Shown here in pieces: positions 1-6,778 of a stretch of DNA of 64,000 nt. The first letter of the stretch is position 1. Every line of letters begins with the position of its first letter. Origin of the DNA: Candidatus Rifleibacteriota bacterium (lineage in GTDB: Bacteria > Riflebacteria > Ozemobacteria > Ozemobacterales > Ozemobacteraceae); contig JAKQOH010000092.1 of the NCBI GenBank assembly GCA_029565415.1, forward strand, positions 1 through 64,000, written 5' to 3'. A model generated the notes under the pieces. That model did no database searches and was not told the origin of the DNA. It worked only from the letters and a program-made list of their open reading frames with translations. The translations under genes were made by a program, and so were the position numbers.

Positions 1-479
1 TCGGCGTGGATGCCGTTGAGGGTTGCGCTGTCTTCCAGGTGGGCGAGAACCAGCCTGCCGTTTGCAGGCCGAACGAGGTTGCGAGCCCGTTCGAGGAAGC
101 TGCGCCGGTCGCTGAGATGCGGGAAAAATCTGAACGCCAGCACCATGTCGATCGGCTCATGCGGAAATGCATCGGGCTCTTCGGCATCTGCCAGATACGT
201 TGTCACGTGTTGGAAGCGCGCGAGCCGATTTTTTGCGGCCTCGATCATCTGTTTACTGGTATCGCAGGAGTGAATGTGGCCGGCCGGCCCGACACGGGGC
301 GCCAGCCGTTCGGTGAAATGGCCGGCGCCACAGCCCGGCTCGAACACCCGGCTTCCGTCGAGAGGCCCGAGCCTTTCCCAGAGATGGGCGAGAATGGGTT
401 CCTGGTCGGGGCGCATGGCGAAACACTCGGTGTCTTTGCCGGCCAGCCGTTCGAAAAAACGCTGCCTGGGTTCGTTCAT
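1..479 (-). CDS. SAM-dependent methyltransferase (class I), 3' end outside window
   Basis: The gene runs off the left edge, and 159 residues are visible from the ATG at 479, with AAGGAG about 9 nt upstream. The glycine-rich SAM-binding motif I (VFEPGCGAGHF) is at residues 45-55. A typical post-motif strand ending FRFFPHL lies near residue 125. This is a class I methyltransferase fold, but the substrate cannot be read from it. Its ATG overlaps the stop of the upstream permease by 4 nt (ATGA), so it is probably translated from the same metal-ABC transcript. A second methyltransferase at 10998 sits in a different operon and is not an obvious duplicate. Confidence 0.85.
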   Translation of the reverse strand, partial: MNEPRQRFFERLAGKDTECFAMRPDQEPILAHLWERLGPLDGSRVFEPGCGAGHFTERLAPRVGPAGHIHSCDTSKQMIEAAKNRLARFQHVTTYLADAEEPDAFPHEPIDMVLAFRFFPHLSDRRSFLERARNLVRPANGRLVLAHLEDSATLNGIHA

Positions 480-1267
480 GAGACATTCTCCTTGCGATGT
501 TTCAGGGACAGGGACGGCAGCATCGGAAGAGCCGCCGAACAGATCACGATGCAGGCTCCGGGAGGCCAATCCTGCCACAGCGACAGCAGGAGTCCCCCGA
601 CCGAGGCGGCCGCGGCGTATGCCAGCGTCAGGCAAAGGGTTTGCGCCAGACCGGCTGCCCTGCGGCCCGCCGCGAGGAGCGGGTTCGAGACGAGGCTATA
701 CAGCATCAGGCCGCCGATGAGATGCAGGGAAAGCGTGATCAATATCGCGCTGAACAATATCAATAGATATCTCAAAGGCCGTGCCGGGAGGCCGTTCAGC
801 CACGCGGTCGCCGGGTCGAGCAGCAGGAGCGGCCAGAGGCGTCTGCCGGCAATGAGCAGGAACAGAACGGTGCCGACGCCGATCCAGAGCAGGGCGGTTT
901 CGGTCCACGAGACGAGCAGGAGGCTGCCCCAGAGCAGGGCGAATGCTTCGGCCGGCGCTCCCTCGGTGCGGGCCAGGCCGAGGAACGCGACGCCGAGCGA
1001 GACCGTGAACAGCATCGTCGCGAGCTGTTGATCCTCGGCCTCGAGCCAGTCGGCGAGCGGGCCCAGGACCACGGCAGACGCGATCGCCGCTGCAGCCGCG
1101 CTCCAGACCGGCGACCAGCCGAATCGGGTTCCCCAGACGGCGCCTGCGAGAGCCGCATGGGCGAGGGTGACGCCGAGAAAGGGCATGCGCAGGGCCCCGA
1201 GCAGGAAACCGGCGAGGCCGCAGCCCAACCCGCCCCCGACCGCCGCGGTGAACCAGAGGGTCAGCAT
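476..1267 (-). CDS. Metal ABC transporter permease (ABC-3 / ZnuB family)
   Basis: This 263-residue protein is hydrophobic throughout, with about eight membrane segments. Its N-terminal run (LTLWFTAAVGGGLGCGLAGF) and the conserved LTLAYAAAASVGG region near the C terminus match the ABC-3 permeases that import Zn, Mn or Fe. The start at 1267 is chosen because upstream in-frame codons would extend it deep into the ATPase gene. It overlaps the ATPase stop by 7 nt and the downstream methyltransferase start by 4 nt, so the genes are tightly coupled. The metal is not predictable. With its binding protein truncated (see 1920), this importer may no longer work alone. Confidence 0.85.
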   Translation of the reverse strand: MLTLWFTAAVGGGLGCGLAGFLLGALRMPFLGVTLAHAALAGAVWGTRFGWSPVWSAAAAAIASAVVLGPLADWLEAEDQQLATMLFTVSLGVAFLGLARTEGAPAEAFALLWGSLLLVSWTETALLWIGVGTVLFLLIAGRRLWPLLLLDPATAWLNGLPARPLRYLLILFSAILITLSLHLIGGLMLYSLVSNPLLAAGRRAAGLAQTLCLTLAYAAAASVGGLLLSLWQDWPPGACIVICSAALPMLPSLSLKHRKENVS

Positions 1268-1920
1268 GGTTGGTCCGCCTGGACCGGTCTCAGTGTCCCG
1301 CCGCCGAGGTGCCAGAGGTGGGTGAGACCGTCGGGGAACTCCTCGGGATGATGGCTGGCGGTCAGCACGGTTCGGGAACCCCCTCCCACTTTCCACCACT
1401 CCGCGACGATGCGGCCGGCCAGGGCGCGTCCCTCGCGGTCGAGGAAGCTGTCAGCCTCGTCGAGGAGGAGCAGTTCGGGGCTCTGGGTCAGGGTGAGAGC
1501 GAGCAGAACCCGCCGCTTTTCACCGCCCGAAAGCGTGTGAAAACAGCGTTGGCCGACATCGGGAAGACCGAGCCGTTCCAGCCATTCCAGCCCTCTTCCC
1601 GGGTCTATAGATAGTGAGTCGAATATGTCGTTGACCGAGAGGGGGAACACGACCGCCGGCGGAAGCTGGGGGACGAACCCGATGCGGGCGCCCCAGAGCG
1701 GCTTCCACCAGCGTCGCCAGGGGCTTCCTGGCCGGCCCCGCCACGCGAGGCGGCCCGTGGTGGGCGACTCGAGCCCGGCGATGAGCCTCAGCAGTCTCGT
1801 TTTCCCGGCACCGTTCGGGCCGAGCAGGCCGATGAACGCGCCTTCCGGAATCTCCGCGGAAATACCGCCGAAAATCGTCCTGCCGCTGCGGGCCAGCGAG
1901 ATCCCGTCGAGGCGGAGCAT
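1261..1920 (-). CDS. Metal ABC transporter ATP-binding protein (ZnuC-like)
   Basis: This 219-residue ATPase energises the ABC-3 permease next to it. Walker A (GPNGAGKT) is at residues 34-41, the Q-loop glutamine at 85, the signature LSGGE at 130-134 and Walker B (LLLLDE) at 150-155, where E155 is the catalytic glutamate. The switch histidine region (ASHHPEE) follows. The length is normal for metal-importer ATPases. The start at 1920 touches the last base of the upstream binding-protein remnant, and the stop lies inside the permease gene, which is usual for this kind of operon. Confidence 0.9.
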   Translation of the reverse strand: MLRLDGISLARSGRTIFGGISAEIPEGAFIGLLGPNGAGKTRLLRLIAGLESPTTGRLAWRGRPGSPWRRWWKPLWGARIGFVPQLPPAVVFPLSVNDIFDSLSIDPGRGLEWLERLGLPDVGQRCFHTLSGGEKRRVLLALTLTQSPELLLLDEADSFLDREGRALAGRIVAEWWKVGGGSRTVLTASHHPEEFPDGLTHLWHLGGGTLRPVQADQPC

Positions 1921-2393
1921 CAGCGGCTGCCCTCCTGCGTGGAGAGGGTATCGGCTTTTTTCACGCCTTCGAAATTCCGTCGAAGCAGCTCGAAATATCC
2001 CTCCTCGTCGGCCGTGCGCGGAAAATTGCTCAGCATGACCGGCTTCAGCGCGAGGGCGCTGCTCAGATTCTCCAGGAAACGGGCACCCCACTGCAGATTG
2101 CCGATACAGACGGAAGCGGTGTGCCCCCTGCAGCATTCGCGCATAGCCGATAAGTCGTCTGGCGTCAGGCCTTCGAGGGGTTGCCACGTGGCAACGGGAT
2201 CGAGGCCGGCCCAGGCACAGAACTCGTGCTGCATCTCGGCGGCGAGAACCGGTGTTCCCGATACTCCGGCTGCCTCGAGCCGCAGGGAAGCCGTTTCGGA
2301 TGCCAGTCGCTCACGGAAGGGGTGAAGTCGTCGGCGTGCCTCGTTTTCCGAAAGGTTCAGACGGGCGATTGCGAGGGGGGCGAGTTCCTCCAC
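1920..2393 (-). pseudogene. Metal ABC transporter substrate-binding protein, 5'-truncated remnant
   Basis: The only available start in this frame is a GTG at 2393, giving 157 residues. The frame stays open back to a stop at 2580-2582 without any ATG, GTG or TTG. The visible part resembles the C-terminal half of ZnuA/TroA-type binding proteins: a long helix rich in Arg/Glu, then the second lobe (GTPVLAAEMQHEFCAWAGL and on). The signal peptide, first lobe and first metal-binding histidines are absent. The coding sequence fades out exactly where the plus-strand promoter at 2574-2602 begins, which suggests a rearrangement that replaced the 5' half. An alternative is a short cytoplasmic relative that is still used, but a binding protein without a signal peptide could not serve the importer. 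Confidence 0.6.
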
Positions 2394-2573
2394 GAGCCGG
2401 GCGAACCGCTCCGGTATCGTGAGGGCTCCCGAGGCGGAACAGCAGACGACGGTCGTGTCTGCCAGACCGGCGCGTTTCCAATTCTCTGCGAGCGAACGCT
2501 GGAATTCGTGATGAAGGACCAGGCCGCCCCTCGACGTTTGCGATGCCGATGCAAGGGGGAATCGAATTTGTTC

Positions 2574-2602
2574 TTGACATTATGAGCTTATGCTCATATC
2601 CT
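2574..2602 (+). promoter_or_regulatory. Sigma70-type promoter with palindromic operator in the spacer
   Basis: TTGACA (2574-2579) and TATCCT (2597-2602) are separated by exactly 17 nt. Fourteen bases of that spacer form the inverted repeat TGAGC-TTAT-GCTCA (2583-2596), and the arms extend to 7 bp here. A dimeric repressor bound between -35 and -10 would block RNA polymerase. The same spacer palindrome, -10 box and spacing recur at 21682-21710. Transcription would start near 2609 and lead into the MOSC gene and the whole iron-sulfur operon. Confidence 0.8.
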
Positions 2603-2638
2603 TTGTCTTGATCAACAACATTGTTGAACGCAACGGCT

Positions 2639-3130
2639 ATGACGAAGAACGCTGATAATGTCATCCCCCTTTCACCCGGGCACTGTTCTGACAACGGGCT
2701 GATCGTCTCGGTCTGTCTTTCCGAGAAAGTGGGCACGGCGAAGGCGCCGGTTCCTGAAGCCCGTTTCGTTACGGGGCTCGGCATCGAAAACGATGGTCAT
2801 GCCGGCACAGGGCGGCAGGTGAGCTTGCTCCAGGTCGAGCATGTCGAGGCGTTCAACGCGGTTCACGGCTTTCTGGCCGGCCCCGGCGACTTCGCCGAGA
2901 ACATCCTGACCCGCGGCATCGACCTGAGCCGTCGGACGTCAGGCGACCGTCTGCGCATCGGCGATACGGCAGTGCTCGAGGTCGTGCAGATCGGGAAGGA
3001 AGTCCTGCCACACCACTACTCGTTCCACGGCTTCCGGTTGCTGCCGACGCTGGGCCTCTTCTGCAGGGTGGTCGAGGGCGGCCTGGTTGCTGCCGGAGCG
3101 GCGATCTCGAATCTGCCGAAGGCCCAGTGA
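2639..3130 (+). CDS. MOSC domain protein
   Basis: The 163-residue protein is essentially one MOSC domain, the C-terminal domain of molybdenum cofactor sulfurases and the core of small proteins thought to handle sulfur carried to metals or cofactors. Recognisable blocks are the opening strand IVSVCLSEKVGT, the DGHAG...QVSLL block, GDFAENIL and VGD-like GDRLRIGD followed by LEVVQIGKE. In many relatives the last block reads GKEC; here it is GKEV, so the usual cysteine is missing and the nearest is in LFCRV some 20 residues later. ATG 2639 is preferred to the in-frame TTG at 2621; neither has a strong ribosome site. First gene of the operon, and its stop shares one base with the next ATG. Confidence 0.85.
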   Translation: MTKNADNVIPLSPGHCSDNGLIVSVCLSEKVGTAKAPVPEARFVTGLGIENDGHAGTGRQVSLLQVEHVEAFNAVHGFLAGPGDFAENILTRGIDLSRRTSGDRLRIGDTAVLEVVQIGKEVLPHHYSFHGFRLLPTLGLFCRVVEGGLVAAGAAISNLPKAQ

Positions 3131-3717
3131 TGAGCGAACCGGGAAGAAGTGCGACCGAGACATTCGAGGTGGCTCGGGCGCGATGCCTCGCCGCAGAGGC
3201 AAGCGGCTCGCTCGGAAAACCCTTTGCCGAGCCCTGGTTCGACCCGGCCCTCTGGCGGATCGACGAGGGAGGGGAGTTATACGGCATCCTGCCCGGGGGG
3301 CTTTCCCCCGAGGGATATCGCCATATCGTGCATGGTGGCGCCATCGCGGCCCTGCTCGACGCGGCCATGACCCACTGCCTGTTCGGCCGCGGCGTGATGG
3401 GGTTGACGGCCGAAATCCAGATCAGATTCCGGCGACCGTTGCCGGTCGGGCGAGAGACGCAGGTACGCGCATCGCTCGAAACTTCGGTTGGGAACCAGGT
3501 CTACCGGCTCGTTGCAACCGTATCGGCCGAGGGCGAGGTGAAGGCCGAGGCCCGTGGAACGTTCTTCCGCCCCCCCCGCCGGCCTGGTGCCCGAAAAGAC
3601 GCATCCTGCACCGGTGGAGGGGCGGGTTTCAAACCTGCCTGTTGGCAAAATTCATTTATAGGAGGCTATATATGCCATATGGTGATGGAACTGGACCGAA
3701 TGGAGCTGGACCCATGA
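3130..3717 (+). CDS. PaaI-type hotdog thioesterase, possible frameshift at C tract
   Basis: The first ~150 residues form a hotdog-fold acyl-CoA thioesterase domain with the signature HGGAIAALLDAAM (about residues 67-79) and the strand AEIQIRFRRPLPVG. The catalytic/oxyanion region is intact. After GTFFRPP the reading frame passes a run of eight C (3570-3577) and gives an unusual 46-residue tail that overlaps the next gene by 46 nt. With seven C the frame would instead end at TAG 3659-3661, directly on the ribosome site of the next gene, which looks like the natural end. Either the tract is phase-variable or sequenced wrongly, or the tail is real. The physiological acyl-CoA is unknown. Translationally coupled to the MOSC gene. 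Confidence 0.75.
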   Translation: MSEPGRSATETFEVARARCLAAEASGSLGKPFAEPWFDPALWRIDEGGELYGILPGGLSPEGYRHIVHGGAIAALLDAAMTHCLFGRGVMGLTAEIQIRFRRPLPVGRETQVRASLETSVGNQVYRLVATVSAEGEVKAEARGTFFRPPRRPGARKDASCTGGGAGFKPACWQNSFIGGYICHMVMELDRMELDP

Positions 3718-4037
3718 CCGGTCGGGGAATGGGGCCTTGCGGTGGGAACGCAGGACGCGGCTCCCAGGGGCGTAGTCGTGGGATGGGCCCGTGCGGCGGC
3801 GGCTTTGGCCGCGGACGGGGCCAGGGGCGCGGGCGGGGCTTCCGGGGTATGGCTGCCCAGATCGCCGCAGCGGGAGGTTCCGAACAGGCGCAACCGGATG
3901 CTCCGATCGAGGCACGGCTCGATATCCTCCAGCGTCAGCTCGAGGCCGTGTCAGGCCAGATCGAAGCGCTGAGGACCACACTGCGCCACCAGAACCTCCC
4001 GGTGGAGCAGCCGAAGCAGGATCCGGAAACGAAGTGA
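3672..4037 (+). CDS. DUF5320-like Gly/Arg/Met-rich protein
   Basis: A 121-residue protein starting MPYGDGTGPNGAGPMTGRGMG, the usual opening of DUF5320 proteins, which often accompany NifX-like and MinD-type iron-sulfur genes in anaerobes. Residues 1-62 are a Gly/Arg/Cys-rich low-complexity region with two MGPCGG units. Residues ~78-110 form a predicted amphipathic helix with coiled-coil spacing (IEARLDILQRQLEAVSGQIE). An excellent ribosome site TAGGAGG (3659-3665) supports ATG 3672. The function is unknown; the cysteines could bind metal and the helix could mediate oligomerisation. Confidence 0.75.
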   Translation: MPYGDGTGPNGAGPMTGRGMGPCGGNAGRGSQGRSRGMGPCGGGFGRGRGQGRGRGFRGMAAQIAAAGGSEQAQPDAPIEARLDILQRQLEAVSGQIEALRTTLRHQNLPVEQPKQDPETK

Positions 4038-4053
4038 TCCGATCGAAATATCC

Positions 4054-4584
4054 ATGTTGAGATACTCGCAGAAGGTTCTCGACCATTTTTATGCCCCGCG
4101 TCATGTCGGCCGGCTCGATTCTTATGACGGCATTGGCCGGCTCGGCGACCCTGATTGCGGCGATTTCCTCGAAGTGACGGTGCGTCTTAGCGACGACCAG
4201 CAGAAAATCGCCGCGATCGGGTATCTCGTCAAGGGCTGCCCGGCCGCGATCGCCACATCGAGCATCACGGCCGAACTGGCTTGCGGCAAGGAGATCGAAG
4301 ACGCTGCCATGCTGACTGACGCCGCGATCATCGATGCGCTCGACGGCTTGCCCCCGGGCAAGGAGCACTGCTCCGTTCTCGCGGTGAAGGGGCTCCAGCT
4401 TGCACTCCAGAATGCCGTTCTCCGGCATCTTTTCAAACGCGCCGGGATCGTCGACTCGGACGAGGAGTTCGACCGTCTCGTCGAGAGTGGCGGTCTCGAA
4501 CAATACATCCACACCTGCGACGGCTCGTGCGAGGGATCGCCGGAGTCGTGCAGTCAGACGACGGAAGGGGAAAAACCATGTTGA
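4054..4584 (+). CDS. IscU/NifU-type iron-sulfur cluster scaffold
   Basis: This 176-residue protein is an IscU-like scaffold on which Fe-S clusters are assembled. The three conserved cluster cysteines are C35 (in GDPDCGD), C62 (in KGCPA) and C106 (in EHCSVLAVKGL). The Asp next to the first cysteine, which controls cluster release in IscU, is also present (D37). The C-terminal ~25 residues add a Cys-rich tail (C154, C158, C165, C176 region) not found in simple IscU. No cysteine desulfurase gene is adjacent, which raises the question of the sulfur donor (see the PLP lyase at 6779). It overlaps the next gene by 7 nt. Confidence 0.9.
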   Translation: MLRYSQKVLDHFYAPRHVGRLDSYDGIGRLGDPDCGDFLEVTVRLSDDQQKIAAIGYLVKGCPAAIATSSITAELACGKEIEDAAMLTDAAIIDALDGLPPGKEHCSVLAVKGLQLALQNAVLRHLFKRAGIVDSDEEFDRLVESGGLEQYIHTCDGSCEGSPESCSQTTEGEKPC

Positions 4585-4934
4585 TCGCTATTTCCGCCCG
4601 TGGCGACACGATGGATGCCGCCATGGACCCTCGCCTCGGCCGGGCCGAGAAGTTCATCCTGATCGAGAGCGATTCCGAAAAGACCTCGATTCTCGAAACC
4701 GCCGCCACCCAGGCGACGCACGGAGCCGGCATCCAGACGGCTCAGGCCCTCCTTAAGGCCGGTGCGAAAGCCGTCATTTCGGGAGATTGTGGCCCGAAGG
4801 CGTTCCAGGTGTTCCAGACGGCCGGCGTGCCCGTGTATGCCGCAACCGGCGGGACCGTTCATGACGTGTTCGCCGCCTGGCGCCGGAACGAGCTTCCGGT
4901 GATCGGCCAACCCGGCGCCGCCAAACATGCCTGA
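4578..4934 (+). CDS. NifX/NifB-C-like (dinitrogenase Fe-Mo cofactor domain) protein
   Basis: The 118-residue protein is a single domain of the NifX/MTH1175 family, which binds iron- or molybdenum-containing clusters. Visible hallmarks are the opening strand IAISARGDTMDAAMDPRLGRA with the family's 'D.R.GRA' turn, a central GAGIQTAQALLKAGAKAVISGDCGPKAF block and the end strand PVYAATGGTV. It overlaps NifU by 7 nt and shares one base with the first MinD gene, so three products are made together. In Desulfovibrio the homologous 'orange protein' carries a Mo-Cu-S cluster and is encoded beside MinD ATPases; a similar role is inferred here. Confidence 0.88.
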   Translation: MLIAISARGDTMDAAMDPRLGRAEKFILIESDSEKTSILETAATQATHGAGIQTAQALLKAGAKAVISGDCGPKAFQVFQTAGVPVYAATGGTVHDVFAAWRRNELPVIGQPGAAKHA

Positions 4935-5845
4935 TGAATAGCACGAACGATACGACTTCCGGGGAGACCGGGGGCTTCGGCCGTCCGGCCCCCTGGATCG
5001 CCGTCGCGAGCGGGAAGGGTGGCACGGGAAAGACGAGCGTGGCGGTCAGCCTTGCCAGGGCCGCCCTCCGGGCCGGCCGCCGCGTCCAGCTTGTCGATGC
5101 CGATGTCGAGGGGCCGAACGCCCATCATTTTCTCGGTCTCGGCGAGCCCGAGACGTTTCCGGTCGAGGCGATGCTGCCGCGCATCGACCCGGCCCGCTGT
5201 ACCCTGTGCGGCGAGTGTGCCTCGTTCTGCAACTACCAGGCTTTGGCCGTCCTCGGCGACCGCGTGATGGTGTTTCCGGACATGTGCCATGGCTGTGAAG
5301 GTTGCCGCGTGTTGTGCCCGGTGCAGGCGATCGAGAACGGTTCGCAGGAGATCGGCCGCATCATGCACTGGCGAGGCGATGGCTTCGAGGCCTGGCAGGG
5401 CCGGCTGCACGTCGGCCAGGTGCTCAGCCCGACCCTGATCCGCGAACTGCACCGGCGCGCGCGCGAGTCGGCCCCCGGCTACGACCTGACCATCGTCGAT
5501 TCCCCGCCCGGAACGTCGTGCCCCATGATGGCGGCCGTGCGCGGCGCGAACCGGCTGGTGCTGGTGACCGAACCGACGCCGTTCGGCCTGCACGACCTCG
5601 AACTGGCGATGGCGGCCGTGCGCCGCATGAAGCTGCCGGTCGAGGTGATCGTCAACCGCTCGATCGGAGACGACGCGGCGATCGACGACCTCTGCCGCGC
5701 CCGCGCCGTTCCCGTCATCGCCCGGTTCCCCGAAGATCGCGCGGTGGCTGCGGCATACGCCGAGGGCCGGCCGATGATCGAGGGCGGCGCAGAATGGGCG
5801 AAGCAGTACGACGACCTGCGTCGCCACCTGGAGGTACAATGCTGA
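4934..5845 (+). CDS. MinD-superfamily P-loop ATPase with inserted 2x[4Fe-4S] ferredoxin domain (1)
   Basis: A 303-residue cytoplasmic ATPase. The deviant Walker A (GKGGTGKTS) is at residues 27-35 with both the signature lysine K28 and K33. A two-cluster ferredoxin domain is inserted at about residues 85-135: C89, C92, C95, C99 and C118, C121, C124, C128, each CX2CX2CX3C. The switch II region VDSPPGTSCP follows. Such proteins are encoded with NifX-like proteins in the ORP operons of sulfate reducers and are thought to couple ATP hydrolysis to cluster delivery or electron transfer. The start shares a base with the preceding stop (TGATG). It is the paralogue of the next gene. Confidence 0.92.
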   Translation: MNSTNDTTSGETGGFGRPAPWIAVASGKGGTGKTSVAVSLARAALRAGRRVQLVDADVEGPNAHHFLGLGEPETFPVEAMLPRIDPARCTLCGECASFCNYQALAVLGDRVMVFPDMCHGCEGCRVLCPVQAIENGSQEIGRIMHWRGDGFEAWQGRLHVGQVLSPTLIRELHRRARESAPGYDLTIVDSPPGTSCPMMAAVRGANRLVLVTEPTPFGLHDLELAMAAVRRMKLPVEVIVNRSIGDDAAIDDLCRARAVPVIARFPEDRAVAAAYAEGRPMIEGGAEWAKQYDDLRRHLEVQC

Positions 5846-6738
5846 CCGAATGGGTGATCATCAGCGGAAAAGGCGGAACAGGCAAGACCAGCGTCACGGC
5901 AGCGCTCGCGGCCTGGTGCGGCACGTCCGTCCTCACCGATACCGACGTCGACGGCGCCAATCTCGAACTCGTTCTCCAGGCGCGCCAGGCGACCGAACAA
6001 CGGTTTGAAGGTCGGCGGAAAGCCGTCATCAAGCCGTCGTTGTGCCGCGCATGCGGAAAATGCGCCGACGAGTGCCGCTTCGACGCCGTGCATCCGGCCG
6101 CCATGCGGCCCGACCGGGGCGTCATCATGACGATCGATGCCGATGCATGCGAGGGGTGTGGCCTGTGCAAGCGCATCTGCCCGGCCGATGCCATCGTCAT
6201 GAAAAAGACCGTGGGTGGCACCTGGCGCGAGAGCGATACTCCGTGGGGCCGTCTGTTCCATGCCCGGCTCGAACCGGGCGGCGAAAACTCGGGCAAACTC
6301 GTGGCCTTGCTGCGCAAGAAAGCGCGCGAGTATGCCGAGGCACACGGCATACCGCTTCTGCTGACCGACGGTCCGCCCGGCTCGGGCTGTCCCGTCATCG
6401 CCACCCTGACCGGGGCCCACAAGGTGCTGATCGTCACCGAGCCGACCCCGTCGGGACGATCCGATGCCGAGCGGGTGCTCGACCTGTGCCGGCACTTCCG
6501 GCGTCCGGTGTGGCTGGCCGTCAACAAGTATGACCTGCATACGGGGATGGCACAGCAGATCGAGGAGTGGGCGCGCGCCCGCGATCTGCCGATCGTCGGC
6601 CGGTTGCCCTATGACCCCGCCGTTCCCACGGCGATCCGGCGCGGCGTTCCGGTGCCCTCACTGCCGCCCTCGCCTTGGAGCCAGGCCCTGGCCCGCATGG
6701 CGATGGAAACCGGTCTTTCGTCAAAAAATAGTAAATAA
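5839..6738 (+). CDS. MinD-superfamily P-loop ATPase with inserted 2x[4Fe-4S] ferredoxin domain (2)
   Basis: A 299-residue paralogue of the previous gene. The deviant Walker A GKGGTGKTS is at residues 10-18 and switch II is TDGPPGSGCP. The ferredoxin insert has C69, C72, C75, C79 and C104, C107, C110, C114. A shorter N terminus and a more basic hinge distinguish it from copy 1. MinD-type ATPases act as dimers, and two adjacent, overlapping, diverged copies suggest an obligate heterodimer as proposed for the Desulfovibrio ORP complex. ATG 5839 overlaps the upstream stop by 7 nt. Confidence 0.92.
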   Translation: MLTEWVIISGKGGTGKTSVTAALAAWCGTSVLTDTDVDGANLELVLQARQATEQRFEGRRKAVIKPSLCRACGKCADECRFDAVHPAAMRPDRGVIMTIDADACEGCGLCKRICPADAIVMKKTVGGTWRESDTPWGRLFHARLEPGGENSGKLVALLRKKAREYAEAHGIPLLLTDGPPGSGCPVIATLTGAHKVLIVTEPTPSGRSDAERVLDLCRHFRRPVWLAVNKYDLHTGMAQQIEEWARARDLPIVGRLPYDPAVPTAIRRGVPVPSLPPSPWSQALARMAMETGLSSKNSK

Positions 6739-6778
6739 TGTATATCAAGGAGAAGAAAAGAAATCCTCTCACCCGCAG

